From: Gammaproteobacteria bacterium
GTDB taxonomy: Bacteria > Pseudomonadota > Gammaproteobacteria > Acidiferrobacterales > SPGG2
DNA length: 45,018 bases
Direction of reading: 5' to 3'
NCBI GenBank assembly: GCA_029861845.1
Contig: JAOTYM010000018.1
Coordinates: 1-45,018 of the forward strand
Below the pieces are notes generated by a model. It did no database searches. It worked only from the letters and a program-made list of their open reading frames with translations, and was not told where the DNA came from. Positions 26,457-34,617 of the stretch are shown here, piece by piece (position 1 is the stretch's first letter; each line of letters starts with the position of its first letter). A program made the position numbers and the translations under genes.

Positions 26457-27824
26457 GCCTGCTTTTGCGACCATCGCCGAGGTAGCGCCGCGCATAGAGG
26501 CCGGGGAGATCTCGCCGGTGGAGCTGACCGACATCGCGCTATTACCCAACGAGACGAGCAGCTCAACGCCTACATAACGGTGATGACGGATACAGCACGG
26601 CGGGCGTCGGAGCGTGCTGCGGCAGCGATTGAGAAAGGTCACTACATCGGACCACTACACGGTATCCCGGTGGCAGTAAAGGATTTGTTTGCCACAAGCG
26701 GGGTGCGGACCACATTCGGTTCCCCGCTGTTTGCGGACTGGGTGCCGGACTACGATGCGGCGGTGGTCGAACGCCTAAACGCGGCCGGGGCGATCGTTCT
26801 GGGCAAGACTAATCTGCACGAACTGGCCTATGGCACCACCAGCAACAATGCGCATTATGGTGCTGTACGCAATCCCTGGAATCTTGAGTGCCATCCCGGC
26901 GGCTCCAGTGGTGGCTCGGGCGCTGCCGTCGCGGATCGGCTGGCCATGACCGCTTTGGGTAGCGATACGGGCGCATCTATCCGCCAACCGGCGGCGTGCT
27001 GTGGCATCGTTGGTCTTAAGCCAACCTTTGGTCGGGTAAGTAAGTTTGGCGCGCTGTCGCTGTCTTGGTCCATGGACCATGTCGGCCCAATGACGCGCAG
27101 CGTCGAGGATGCGGCCCTGATGCTGCAGGTCCTGGCCGGACACGACAGGCGCGATCCCACTTGTGTACGCCGCGCGATCCCCGACTATCGCGCAAACCTC
27201 AAGCAAGGCATTCGTGGCTGCAAACTCGGGGTCGCTCGCCAATTCTTTTTTGAAGATTGTGACCCGGAGGTCAAAGCCGCGGTCGAAAACGCGGTACACG
27301 TGTTGCGAGAACTCGGTGCAATACTAGTAGATGCGGAACTACCGGATATGTGGGTTTGCCACCGTATGGGGTCATTGATTATTGTGGTTGAGGGTGCCGC
27401 CTACCACGCCAATGCGTTGCGCGAGCGTCCAGAGAAGTTTAGCAATGAGATGCTGGCATCGTTTGGATTGGGAAATTTCTACACCGGGGTTCAGTATGTG
27501 CAGGCACAAAGATTGCGTCGCCATCTTACAGTCGAGACACAGAAGAGGCTCGAGAGTTTCGATGCATTGATTACGCCGACATCTCCGGTGCCGACGACCC
27601 GAATTGCGGATGACCCGCCGGGTCATGCCCTGTTGCGGAGTCGGAATACGCTGCCGTTTAATTTTGCTAGTTTGCCGGCAATATCGGTCCCTTGCGGGTT
27701 CACTGCCGGCGGTCTGCCAATCGGATTGCAAGTCACCGGTAAAGCGTTCGATGAACAAAGCGTGCTACGAATCGCCTACGCGTACGAGCAGGCCACAAAC
27801 TGGTATCGCCATCATCCCCCGTAA
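26443..27824 (+). pseudogene. GatA/AtzF-type amidase, frameshifted near the N-terminus
   Basis: ATG 26443 opens a frame with AFATIAEVAPRIEAGEISPVELTDIAL, the normal first helix of amidase-signature enzymes, but it stops at 26577. The rest continues in another frame from about 26553: EQLNAYITVMTDTARRA, then PLHGIPVAVKDLF (catalytic Lys), GGSSGGSGAAVA (first catalytic Ser) and GSDTGASIRQPA (second Ser). The C-terminal end is intact at 27824. A few residues are missing at the junction, so a small deletion, not just one base, is likely. A shorter protein of 413 residues could start at ATG 26583 and keeps the whole Ser-Ser-Lys triad, so residual activity cannot be excluded. Confidence 0.75.
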
Positions 27825-27834
27825 TAGGCCGTAT

Positions 27835-27872
27835 AAAAAAAAGAACCCCGCGCGCGGCGGGGTTCTTTTTTT
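27835..27872. terminator. Bidirectional intrinsic terminator
   Basis: Eight A residues, a 9-bp stem GAACCCCGC / GCGGGGTTC with a 5-nt loop, and seven T residues form a near-perfect Rho-independent terminator in both directions. It ends the SDR-amidase operon from the left and the minus-strand gene at 27897 from the right. Confidence 0.95.
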
Positions 27873-27896
27873 CAGGCAAGAAATCTTAACTAGTCA

Positions 27897-28337
27897 CTAT
27901 GAGGTCGTGGTAAATACCAACCGATACTGAGCAACCCCCTTAAAATTAGGCAAGAATTTCTTGAATTTGACCCTAAAGTTGGCCTGTTTTCCGGACCTGA
28001 TCTTGGTAACCTTTCGGACCATCGACATCGAATCGGACTCGGCTGCGATTAACCGGTTCTTTGCGTCATAAAGGGCGATGCCCACGTGCCCGCTTACGCC
28101 GGTCGGCCTCTTGTTCCAAACGATCACGATGGCCTCATCGCCAGAAAAGCTAATGGCCTCAAGTTTGATGCCCTTATGATCACGTCCGATATCCATGGAC
28201 TTACCCACGACTACCTTACCGCCGTGAGTGATGCGACTATAATTCACCGATTTCGCCTTCTCAGTGGCGGCAGAGAGGGCCATGGGAACTATCATGGCGA
28301 TCAGGAAAAAAGCGGGGAGTTTCATCCTTGCGAACAT
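27897..28337 (-). CDS. Secreted beta-rich protein, function unknown
   Basis: The 146-residue product starts at ATG 28337 with GGAGGT 9 nt upstream. A signal peptide (LPAFFLIAMIVPMALSAA) precedes a domain of alternating strands (GDEAIVIVWNKRPTGVSGHVGIALYDAKNRLIAAESDS...FRVKFKKFLPNFKGVAQYRLVF). This looks like a small Ig-like or beta-sandwich periplasmic protein. No family is recognised. It is a single gene bounded by the terminator on its 3' side. Confidence 0.8.
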   Translation of the reverse strand: MFARMKLPAFFLIAMIVPMALSAATEKAKSVNYSRITHGGKVVVGKSMDIGRDHKGIKLEAISFSGDEAIVIVWNKRPTGVSGHVGIALYDAKNRLIAAESDSMSMVRKVTKIRSGKQANFRVKFKKFLPNFKGVAQYRLVFTTTS

Positions 28338-28688
28338 TGTTGCGATACCTCCATAAATAGAATGTTATCGCCCTGATATAGTCCGGGTTCTCCCGATCGT
28401 CAAGGAAGCAGGGGGCCGGCAGCTACCACATACACCTCAAGAACCGGCCCGTCATCGTTGATTTAGGCGGAGAAGAGCCGGCTGGCCGGAACTGGCATCG
28501 GCCGGACACGCTGTTTTTTGGGCGCGATCCCAAGCGTCGCCTTTATTGTTAGAATTCCGAGATTGGCACGCCCTGGGGGCGACTATCGATGATTACCGTC
28601 TATTCAGATGATCACCGGTCGATTCCATCGGCGTCGATGTTACTAACGTACTGACACGATTCGAGCAGTGACAAAGAGGAGTATGGAT
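28338..28688. other. Non-coding stretch with possible gene remnant
   Basis: No intact gene is seen in this 350-nt stretch. An ATG at about 28589 opens a short frame MITVYSDDHRS that resembles the first residues of histone-deacetylase/acetylpolyamine amidohydrolase proteins and stops within 21 codons. It may be a remnant of a deleted gene or chance. The promoters of the two divergent genes must lie here, but I could not pick convincing hexamers. Confidence 0.3.
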
Positions 28689-29264
28689 ATGAAGCCGTTT
28701 ATCAGTGTGTTCTCATTTATTGTCATGACCGCCATGACATGTCTGGGCCCGCCAGCGCAGGCGGACTCCGCCCTCATCGTTAAGGCCGGTAGTTTCGAGC
28801 TTTCTGACGATACGCAAAATATTTCGGGTGTCTCGTTGGTGTTTGATGAAGACGCGTCCAGCGTTTTTTCGATCGAGTACGAATGGGGTATCGATGAAGT
28901 GGTCCTGGGCGGTGAATTATTGAGCTACAGCAACGACTGGGATTCAGGTCTAGCTACGTCGGGCGATAACGATACGCTGGCGATCATGTTTAATGTCAAA
29001 CGGTACTTCGAAATCAGCGAGCCTATTCAATTCTATATAGGTGGTGGGATCGGTATCGCGTCTGTCGATTTCGATGGCCCTGGCGGATCCGCCGACGGTG
29101 ATGATCTTGCGCTGCAGGTGATGGCGGGCGTTACCTTTCGACTAAAGGCGGTCGGAATCTACACTGAGGTCAAATCGTTCTCTTCAGAACCGGAGGACGA
29201 TTTCGGTGATGATATCGACGTTTCGGGAACGGGTCTCTTTGGCGGCATAAGTCAAGGATCATAG
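28689..29264 (+). CDS. Small outer-membrane beta-barrel-like protein
   Basis: ATG 28689 is chosen because GAGGAG lies 8 nt before it; ATG 28683 and GTG 28668 are in frame. A signal peptide ends near AQA. The remaining 165 residues alternate in short strands with Gly/Asp/Ser turns (FSIEYEWGIDEVVLGGELLSY, LAIMFNVKRYF, IQFYIGGGIGIASVDF, LALQVMAGVTFRLKAVGIYTEVK), the pattern of an OmpA/OmpW-like eight-stranded barrel. It ends GLFGGISQGS without a terminal aromatic residue, so the C-terminus is not the classical BAM signal. Confidence 0.7.
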   Translation: MKPFISVFSFIVMTAMTCLGPPAQADSALIVKAGSFELSDDTQNISGVSLVFDEDASSVFSIEYEWGIDEVVLGGELLSYSNDWDSGLATSGDNDTLAIMFNVKRYFEISEPIQFYIGGGIGIASVDFDGPGGSADGDDLALQVMAGVTFRLKAVGIYTEVKSFSSEPEDDFGDDIDVSGTGLFGGISQGS

Positions 29265-29324
29265 AGACAAGCCACACGATGTCAGCTACGGTAGCATAGC
29301 AATAGTACTTGTGAGACCGGAGCA

Positions 29325-30200
29325 ATGCGCTGGATAGTTGCAATCTTGGTAACGACGACGTCGATTTGTTGTTTGACTGATGCGCACAATCCGAGCGAGC
29401 CTAAGCCGTTAGATGTCCAGGGTCACCGGGGATGGCGAGGGTTGCTGCCAGAGAACACGATGGCTACGTTCAAAAAGGCACTGGCACTACGGGTCACAAC
29501 GCTCGAATTTGATGTGCAAGCCACCAAAGACCCTATCTTGGTGGTTCACCACGACCCGCACCTCAATCCCAAGATCTGTATTTACGACGATGGTCGGCGA
29601 GTTCCAAAGCGACTGATCGAGGAGCTCTCGTATGGCGATCTAGCCAAGGTTGACTGTGGGCAGCTAACTAATAGCTCTTTTCCAGCCCAGCGGAAGATAC
29701 CAGGCGAACGTATCCCTCGATTACAAGATGTCCTCGCGCTCGTTGAGCAAGCTGACTACCCTGCGCGTCTCAGCATCGAGATGAAATGGCAGAAGCGCAA
29801 GGACAACTGGTCGGTACATGACTTTGCGAGGCGCCTTATCGACCAGATCAAGCAATACAATCTCCAGTCAAGAACGATCATACAGTCGTTTTATCCGACC
29901 GCATTGCGGGCTGCACGTGGAATTGATCCTAATATCGCGAGGGCGATTTTGGTGGAGCAACCCAAGGACTACGATCGGATGTTGAGTGAAAGCACGGCAA
30001 CGATTCTGTCTCCGCGGTTCGAACAATTGCGCTTAAGGGATGTAAAGCGCTTTCGGGATCGTGGCATCCCGGTCATTCCCTGGACCGTCAATGGGCCGGC
30101 GGACATCTGCCGTCTCATCAGCTGGGAGGTGGACGGTATTATTTCTGATTATCCGGATCGCGTGATCGCGCTGTACGGTGGACCATCATGTGAGCAGTGA
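29325..30200 (+). CDS. Periplasmic glycerophosphodiester phosphodiesterase
   Basis: The 291-residue TIM-barrel enzyme would hydrolyse glycerophosphodiesters to sn-glycerol-3-phosphate and an alcohol. The GDPD motifs are H34-R35 in GHRG, E43 in LPENT, E61/D63 in LEFDV and H76 in HHDPHLN, plus SIEMKW and the closing WTVNG and DGIISDYPD. An N-terminal hydrophobic segment with two Cys (TTTSICCLTDA) could be a signal peptide or lipobox. The subtype is the one with a long insert after the HDP motif. It ends 31 nt from the convergent ridA-like gene. Confidence 0.93.
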   Translation: MRWIVAILVTTTSICCLTDAHNPSEPKPLDVQGHRGWRGLLPENTMATFKKALALRVTTLEFDVQATKDPILVVHHDPHLNPKICIYDDGRRVPKRLIEELSYGDLAKVDCGQLTNSSFPAQRKIPGERIPRLQDVLALVEQADYPARLSIEMKWQKRKDNWSVHDFARRLIDQIKQYNLQSRTIIQSFYPTALRAARGIDPNIARAILVEQPKDYDRMLSESTATILSPRFEQLRLRDVKRFRDRGIPVIPWTVNGPADICRLISWEVDGIISDYPDRVIALYGGPSCEQ

Positions 30201-30230
30201 GGCCCACCATCATCGGTCCATGCTGCCCGA

Positions 30231-30647
30231 TTAGGGCAGGCCTGCCACCGCCTTGATTTCCAGTAAGAACTCTTCTCGAACCAGACCGCTAACGACCAAT
30301 AGCGTATTGGGTGGATAGTCCTTATTCGGAAATATGTCGGCAAAGATTTCCATGCGCGTCTGCATATAGGGTTGAATGGCCTCTCTGCCGACGACGTAGG
30401 TGGTGAATTCCAGCACATGGCTGAAGGATGCACCGACGCCAGCCAAAATGCGACCGAGGTTGTCGAATACCTGCCGCGTTTGTGCTGCCACATCGTTTTC
30501 GCCTATACGGTTTCCGTCGATATCCACCGATACCTGACCCGCGATAAAGACGAACTCTCCTGCGCGGGCGCGGATGGCTTGGGAATATGCACCCAAGGGC
30601 TGCGGGGCATTGGATACGTTGACGACAGCTCGTTGTAGTTGGGCCAT
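30231..30647 (-). CDS. RidA family reactive enamine/imine deaminase
   Basis: The 138-residue trimeric RidA/YjgF/UK114-type protein would hydrolyse enamine and imine by-products of PLP enzymes, such as 2-aminoacrylate. The motifs are PLGAYSQAIRARAGEFVFIAGQVSVD, RQVFDNLGRILAGVGASFSHVLEFTTYVV and PPNTLLVVSGLVREEFLLEIKAVA. The usual Arg that binds the substrate carboxylate appears in the VREEF segment. GGAGGG lies just upstream of the ATG. A class III aminotransferase is encoded about 2 kb away. Confidence 0.93.
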   Translation of the reverse strand: MAQLQRAVVNVSNAPQPLGAYSQAIRARAGEFVFIAGQVSVDIDGNRIGENDVAAQTRQVFDNLGRILAGVGASFSHVLEFTTYVVGREAIQPYMQTRMEIFADIFPNKDYPPNTLLVVSGLVREEFLLEIKAVAGLP

Positions 30648-30763
30648 AGTACCCTCCTGGTCCTAGTCTGTGCACTGCATGGATTGCGTATTTTACCGCA
30701 CTATCTGGGGTCGGTCCCGATGGAATCATCGTGTCGATCGCTTAAGTACACAGTCTGCTTTGA

Positions 30764-31043
30764 TTACCGACGTGTTTTCCTCAAAGTAGTCAATGACTTT
30801 CCGACCATAGCATCGTCTGCGTATTCAAGGCCGTTAAACACCAACCACAAATAGGGATCTTTGTCATACCAACGTCTTCGAAAAAGATCCCACGGAAACT
30901 GAAGTACGAGATCGGTTAGAAAATCAGGTCTTGATTATGACCGTGATTTCTTTTACGAGCTCGTCTCTCTTTTCCGGGCTGAGTTCTGTCATGAGATCGA
31001 GATATTCATCTAGATTGTTATGTCTGTCATACCGGCGGGCCAT
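30764..31043 (-). pseudogene. Frameshifted small gene, about 92 codons
   Basis: ATG 31043 opens a 39-residue frame (MARRYDRHNNLDEYLDLMTE...LVKEITVIIKT) that stops at 30924. The adjacent frame continues, without interruption, as RPDFLTDLVLQFPWDLFRRR WYDKDPYLWLVFNGLEYADD to TAA at 30764. The whole span is 280 nt, one base more than 93 codons, so a single-base insertion would explain the break. Both halves have normal protein composition and hydrophobic/charged patterning. I do not recognise the family. The gene lies upstream of ridA on the same strand. Confidence 0.55.
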
Positions 31044-31221
31044 GTTACTTACTAATGCCAACACGCTACAAGCTTAGTTGAAATTGCTCGGTGCGCAAAA
31101 GCTTAAGTACGGTACAAGTACACTAGCAAAACAAATGCCTGCTTGGTGTTGTCGGTATGCCATCGGTGAGTAGGCAATCTAGGATTGGGCGTGGTACGCT
31201 GATCGCAGCGAGGGAAGTTGG

Positions 31222-32373
31222 ATGAAAGATGGCTTGCACATCATAGACAGTGATCTCCACGTCATTGAACCGAGCGATGTTTACGAACAGTACTTGGATG
31301 AAAGGTATCGTTCAGTAATGCCCAAATATTTAGGATGGGCCCCTACCAACTTCCCACACTGGGAAGTTCAGGGCCACATTATTCCGCCATGGGCACTCGA
31401 TCGAGATGTGGCTAATGCGCAGAAGTACATGGACACCCCAACGGAAGATGTATACCGGTCGATACGTCAGCGTGACTATGATGCGATTTCCACGCTCGAA
31501 TCGATGGGTGTCGAGGGTATCGATTTTGCAGTCTTGTATCGCACGTTTGCGCACATGGTGGTGTCCATCGACTCGCTTGAAGCCGAATATGCAACTGCCT
31601 GCTGTGCAGCCTTTAACGATTGGCTCGCCGATTACTGCGCCACAGATCCAAAACGTTTGAAAGCATCGGCGATTTTGTCTTTGCACGACCCTGAAATGGC
31701 GGCAGCCGAAGCGCGGCGTGCGGTCGAGGAAAAACACGATGTCGCGGTTGTGTTGTTACCGATGCCGGTCAATGGTCGCTATTTCAACGCGCCCGAATGT
31801 GATGTGTTATGGCGAGAACTGACGCGCTTACGAGTACCGCTTACGTTCCATGGGACCAGCGGCGGCGCCTGTCAGGATTACGTATCCAACCGTTTCGTTG
31901 GGCTGCCAAATTTTCGCACCTTAAATCATGCCTCGGCGTTTCCATTTGAGCTCATGTTGGCCCTAGGTGCCATGACCCTAGGTGGGGTGCTAGAGAGGTT
32001 TCCGGATCTACGTGTAGGATTTCTAGAAGGTAATTGTGGCTGGCTGCCCTGGTGGTTGGAGCGCCTCGATGATCAATGGGGAAAATATGGCGGCGGTGAA
32101 TCGGTAAAATTATCGGCACTACCGAGTGAATATTTCAAGCGGCAGTGTTTTATCGCAACCGATGTAGACGAGGAGATGCTAAAGATCGTTATCGATATGA
32201 TCGGTGACGAGAATGTCGTTATGTCGGTTGACTATCCACATTCCGATGGGCCATTTCCACACGGGATCGATACTTTCCTCGAATTACCTGGGGTAGGCCT
32301 CGAATCCAAAAAGAAGATCATGTGGAACAATTGTCTGCGTCTCTACGGATTTAGCGACGATCTGGCCACGTAG
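31222..32373 (+). CDS. Amidohydrolase family 2 (ACMSD-like) metal hydrolase/decarboxylase
   Basis: The 383-residue TIM-barrel enzyme starts with the metal-binding D-x-D-x-H motif (IIDSDLHVIEPSDVYEQYLDERY). It has the middle TFHGTSGG block with a metal His, NHASAFPFELMLAL, FLEGNCGWLPWWLERLDD and the final metal Asp region MSVDYPHSDGPFPHG. This is the group of decarboxylases and hydrolases that includes ACMSD and gamma-resorcylate decarboxylase; the exact substrate cannot be read. It is followed by an aminotransferase gene in the same direction, 92 nt away. Confidence 0.88.
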   Translation: MKDGLHIIDSDLHVIEPSDVYEQYLDERYRSVMPKYLGWAPTNFPHWEVQGHIIPPWALDRDVANAQKYMDTPTEDVYRSIRQRDYDAISTLESMGVEGIDFAVLYRTFAHMVVSIDSLEAEYATACCAAFNDWLADYCATDPKRLKASAILSLHDPEMAAAEARRAVEEKHDVAVVLLPMPVNGRYFNAPECDVLWRELTRLRVPLTFHGTSGGACQDYVSNRFVGLPNFRTLNHASAFPFELMLALGAMTLGGVLERFPDLRVGFLEGNCGWLPWWLERLDDQWGKYGGGESVKLSALPSEYFKRQCFIATDVDEEMLKIVIDMIGDENVVMSVDYPHSDGPFPHGIDTFLELPGVGLESKKKIMWNNCLRLYGFSDDLAT

Positions 32374-32398
32374 GACAGTAACGAAACCAGTTTACCTA

Positions 32399-32425
32399 TA
32401 TGGCCAGATTGGCCACAATGGCCGG
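32399..32425 (+). repeat. Three 9-bp repeats TATGGCCAG/ATTGGCCAC/AATGGCCGG
   Basis: Three consecutive 9-bp units share a TGGCC core at 9-bp spacing, between the amidohydrolase stop and the aminotransferase start. The spacing is close to one helical turn, so a binding site is possible, but three short units can also arise by slippage. Confidence 0.4.
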
Positions 32426-32465
32426 TACACTTGGGGTAGCGCCAGATATTTAGGAGGATAACAGC

Positions 32466-33842
32466 ATGTCAAACCGTACAGACTCGCTGGCCAAAAAAGA
32501 CATTGCCTACAACTTACATCCCTACACCAATCTGGCCGCTCACGAAGACCGAGGGCCGTTGATCATTACTCGTGGGGAAGGCATATACGTATGGGACAGT
32601 GATGGCAACCGTTATATCGAGGGGTTAGCCGGCCTTTGGTGTGTTTCGCTCGGGTCAAGCGAGCCACGGTTAGTCGAGGCCGCCACCCGACAACTGCAAA
32701 ACTTACCTTTCTCTCATACGTTTGCGCATCGCTCTACCGAGCCGGTAATTGAGCTCGCGGAAAAGCTCATCGGCATGGCGCCTGAGCCAATGGCCAAAGT
32801 GTATTTTGTGAACTCCGGGTCGGAGGCGGTGGATACCGCGATGAAGCTTGTGTGGTACTACAATAACGCACTCGAGCGCCCGCAGAAGAAGAAAATCATT
32901 GCACGCAAGCGCGGCTACCATGGCGTAACGATTGCGGCCGCTAGTCTTACCGGCCTACCCCACCTACATAACGATTTCGATCTGCCGATCGCACGCGTCT
33001 ATCATACTGACACGCCGTGTTACTACCGTTATGCCGAACCGAACGAAAGTGAAGAGCAATTCACCAATCGGTTGGCCGAAAGTCTTGAGCAGTTAATTCT
33101 TAGCGAAGGTCCTGACACTATTGCTGCCTTTATCGCCGAGCCGGTAATGGCGGCTGGCGGTGTTATGACACCGCCGAACGGTTATTTCGAAAAAGTACAG
33201 GCCATACTCAAGCGCCATGACATCCTCATGATCGCCGATGAAGTCGTTTGTGGCTTTGGCCGTACGGGAAACATGTGGGGCTCACAAACCTACGGTATTA
33301 CCCCGGATATGGTGACCTGTGCCAAACAACTCTCGTCGGCCTATCTGCCGATTGGTGCGGTAATGGTTTCTGCCCCCATCTACCAGGCGTTCGTCGAACA
33401 AAGCCGCAAACTTGGTGTGTTCGGTACCGGCAATACTTATGGCGGGCACCCAGTCTCAGCTGCGGTTGCCCTGGAAACACTGAAGATTTATGAAGAACGT
33501 AACGTGGTTGGGCATGTGCGCGATGCTGCGCCGAGGTTTCAGGCGCGCCTTCAAGCCTTAGGTGAGCACCCGTTAGTAGGCGATGCCCGTGGTGTCGGGT
33601 TGATTGGGGGAATCGAGATTGTGGCCGATAGATCGACCAAGCAATCTTTTCCGCCCGAGACCAAGGCGGCGGCCGCGGTAGAAGCGAATGCCTTGAAGAA
33701 CGGGCTTATCGTAAGGCCGCTACCAAGTGACACCGTCGGTATCTGTCCACCGTTGATCATCACCGAAGCCGAAATCGACGATCTCTTCGATCGATTGGGT
33801 CGTGCGCTCGACAATGCCATGGGTAGACTCAAGGCCGCTTAA
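32466..33842 (+). CDS. Class III aminotransferase (omega-aminotransferase type)
   Basis: The 458-residue PLP enzyme should transfer an amino group from an omega-amino acid or amine to pyruvate or another keto acid. It shows YIEGLAGLWCVSLG, VNSGSEAVDTAMKLVWYYNN, RGYHGVTIAAASLTGLP and IADEVVCGFGRTGNMWG. The PLP Lys K287 lies in CAKQLSSAYLPIGAV. The end carries FPPETKAAAAV and IVRPLPSDTVGICPPLIIT. AGGAGG precedes the ATG. The cluster with an amidohydrolase upstream and a DUF7676-like gene 11 nt downstream suggests a small catabolic pathway for an amino compound. Confidence 0.93.
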   Translation: MSNRTDSLAKKDIAYNLHPYTNLAAHEDRGPLIITRGEGIYVWDSDGNRYIEGLAGLWCVSLGSSEPRLVEAATRQLQNLPFSHTFAHRSTEPVIELAEKLIGMAPEPMAKVYFVNSGSEAVDTAMKLVWYYNNALERPQKKKIIARKRGYHGVTIAAASLTGLPHLHNDFDLPIARVYHTDTPCYYRYAEPNESEEQFTNRLAESLEQLILSEGPDTIAAFIAEPVMAAGGVMTPPNGYFEKVQAILKRHDILMIADEVVCGFGRTGNMWGSQTYGITPDMVTCAKQLSSAYLPIGAVMVSAPIYQAFVEQSRKLGVFGTGNTYGGHPVSAAVALETLKIYEERNVVGHVRDAAPRFQARLQALGEHPLVGDARGVGLIGGIEIVADRSTKQSFPPETKAAAAVEANALKNGLIVRPLPSDTVGICPPLIITEAEIDDLFDRLGRALDNAMGRLKAA

Positions 33843-33853
33843 GAATTTATGTG

Positions 33854-34414
33854 ATGCCTGAACGTGTCGAAGAGCCCGGCATGGGTGTGTTGGAGGTGTT
33901 TCCGCTAGATACATCGGAAGACTTTCTATTCGGGCTCTGCAAAGACATTTTTGAGAATTATTGGTCTTCAATTCGCTTCGGTGTTTTGATTCAGGGCGCA
34001 GTTTGGGAGATCAGTGCGCCCAATGCGCCTACGCGAATCTCTTTGTACGATGGTTACTTAACCGTCGACTTCGACGCCTGGCATTTTCATGTCTGCATTG
34101 GCCAGCACAAGGGCAATCGCAACGATCCGGTTACGCCTGAACTGGCCGCCTGGCGTCGAACCCGCCGGGCTGAACTCTATCGACACTTGGACGACGCAGA
34201 TGCCCCAGTTAGCTGGGGGTTGCGGTTGTTCAATGGTAAGGATGAACAGCAGCTGACTGTTTTCCTACCGAACCCGTTCCTTTCGGATGAACTCAAGCCG
34301 CTACCGGAGCCGGACTGGACGCGTCTTAATCTGTGGAACCACCTGCGCCAATCACGCTTAGGGTTGCAGCAAGACCCCAAGGATCGCAGCGCCAAGCGGT
34401 TTAGCCATGCCTAG
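33854..34414 (+). CDS. DUF7676-like protein
   Basis: The 186-residue soluble protein begins VLEVFPLDTSEDFLFGLCKDIFENYW after a short acidic leader. The conserved-looking core RFGVLIQGAVWEISAPNAPTRISLYDGYLTVDFDAWHFHVCIGQHKG has several His/Cys residues that might bind metal. I recall a DUF7676 family with this pattern, with no known function. ATG 33854 follows the aminotransferase stop by 11 nt, so it is in that operon. Confidence 0.72.
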   Translation: MPERVEEPGMGVLEVFPLDTSEDFLFGLCKDIFENYWSSIRFGVLIQGAVWEISAPNAPTRISLYDGYLTVDFDAWHFHVCIGQHKGNRNDPVTPELAAWRRTRRAELYRHLDDADAPVSWGLRLFNGKDEQQLTVFLPNPFLSDELKPLPEPDWTRLNLWNHLRQSRLGLQQDPKDRSAKRFSHA

Positions 34415-34566
34415 TTGGCGCGTTTTGCAGCCAACTCCTTGGGCGTGATGCGAAGGAATCGTACGGACTCGCTGTAACCTTTCAATTCCGCTTGTTCTTC
34501 CTGCGAAGAGAAATCAGCGAGCTGCGACGCCACGCTTGGGTCAGCCGTCAACTCAGGTGAAATCAC
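34411..34566 (-). CDS. Possible small protein, 51 aa
   Basis: A GTG at 34566 opens a frame to TAG at 34411, overlapping the stop of the convergent DUF7676-like gene. The product reads like a real polar helical protein (SPELTADPSVASQLADFSSQ, GYSESVRFLRITPKELAAKRAN). No ribosome site is visible and a stop lies 5 codons upstream, so it might be the 3' remnant of a longer gene cut off at the epimerase promoter. Confidence 0.35.
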   Translation of the reverse strand: MISPELTADPSVASQLADFSSQEEQAELKGYSESVRFLRITPKELAAKRAN

Positions 34567-34585
34567 GATGTAGCCGCAGGTTTAC

Positions 34586-34600
34586 TATCTACGGTAGATA
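34586..34600. promoter_or_regulatory. 15-bp palindrome upstream of the epimerase gene
   Basis: TATCTACGGTAGATA is a perfect palindrome 18 nt before the epimerase start and 20 nt from the divergent small frame at 34566. Its place suits an operator for one or both. No regulator is known. Confidence 0.35.
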
Positions 34601-34617
34601 TGAGAGGTAGTTAAGAG

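Noticed and set aside
26775-27299. Minus-strand frame of 174 codons within the amidase
   Set aside because: It is antisense to conserved amidase motifs and has no recognisable protein features.
30223-30239. Hairpin CTGCCC-GATTA-GGGCAG at the end of ridA as a terminator
   Set aside because: No T-tract follows in either direction and it contains the ridA stop codon, so a terminator role is not supported.
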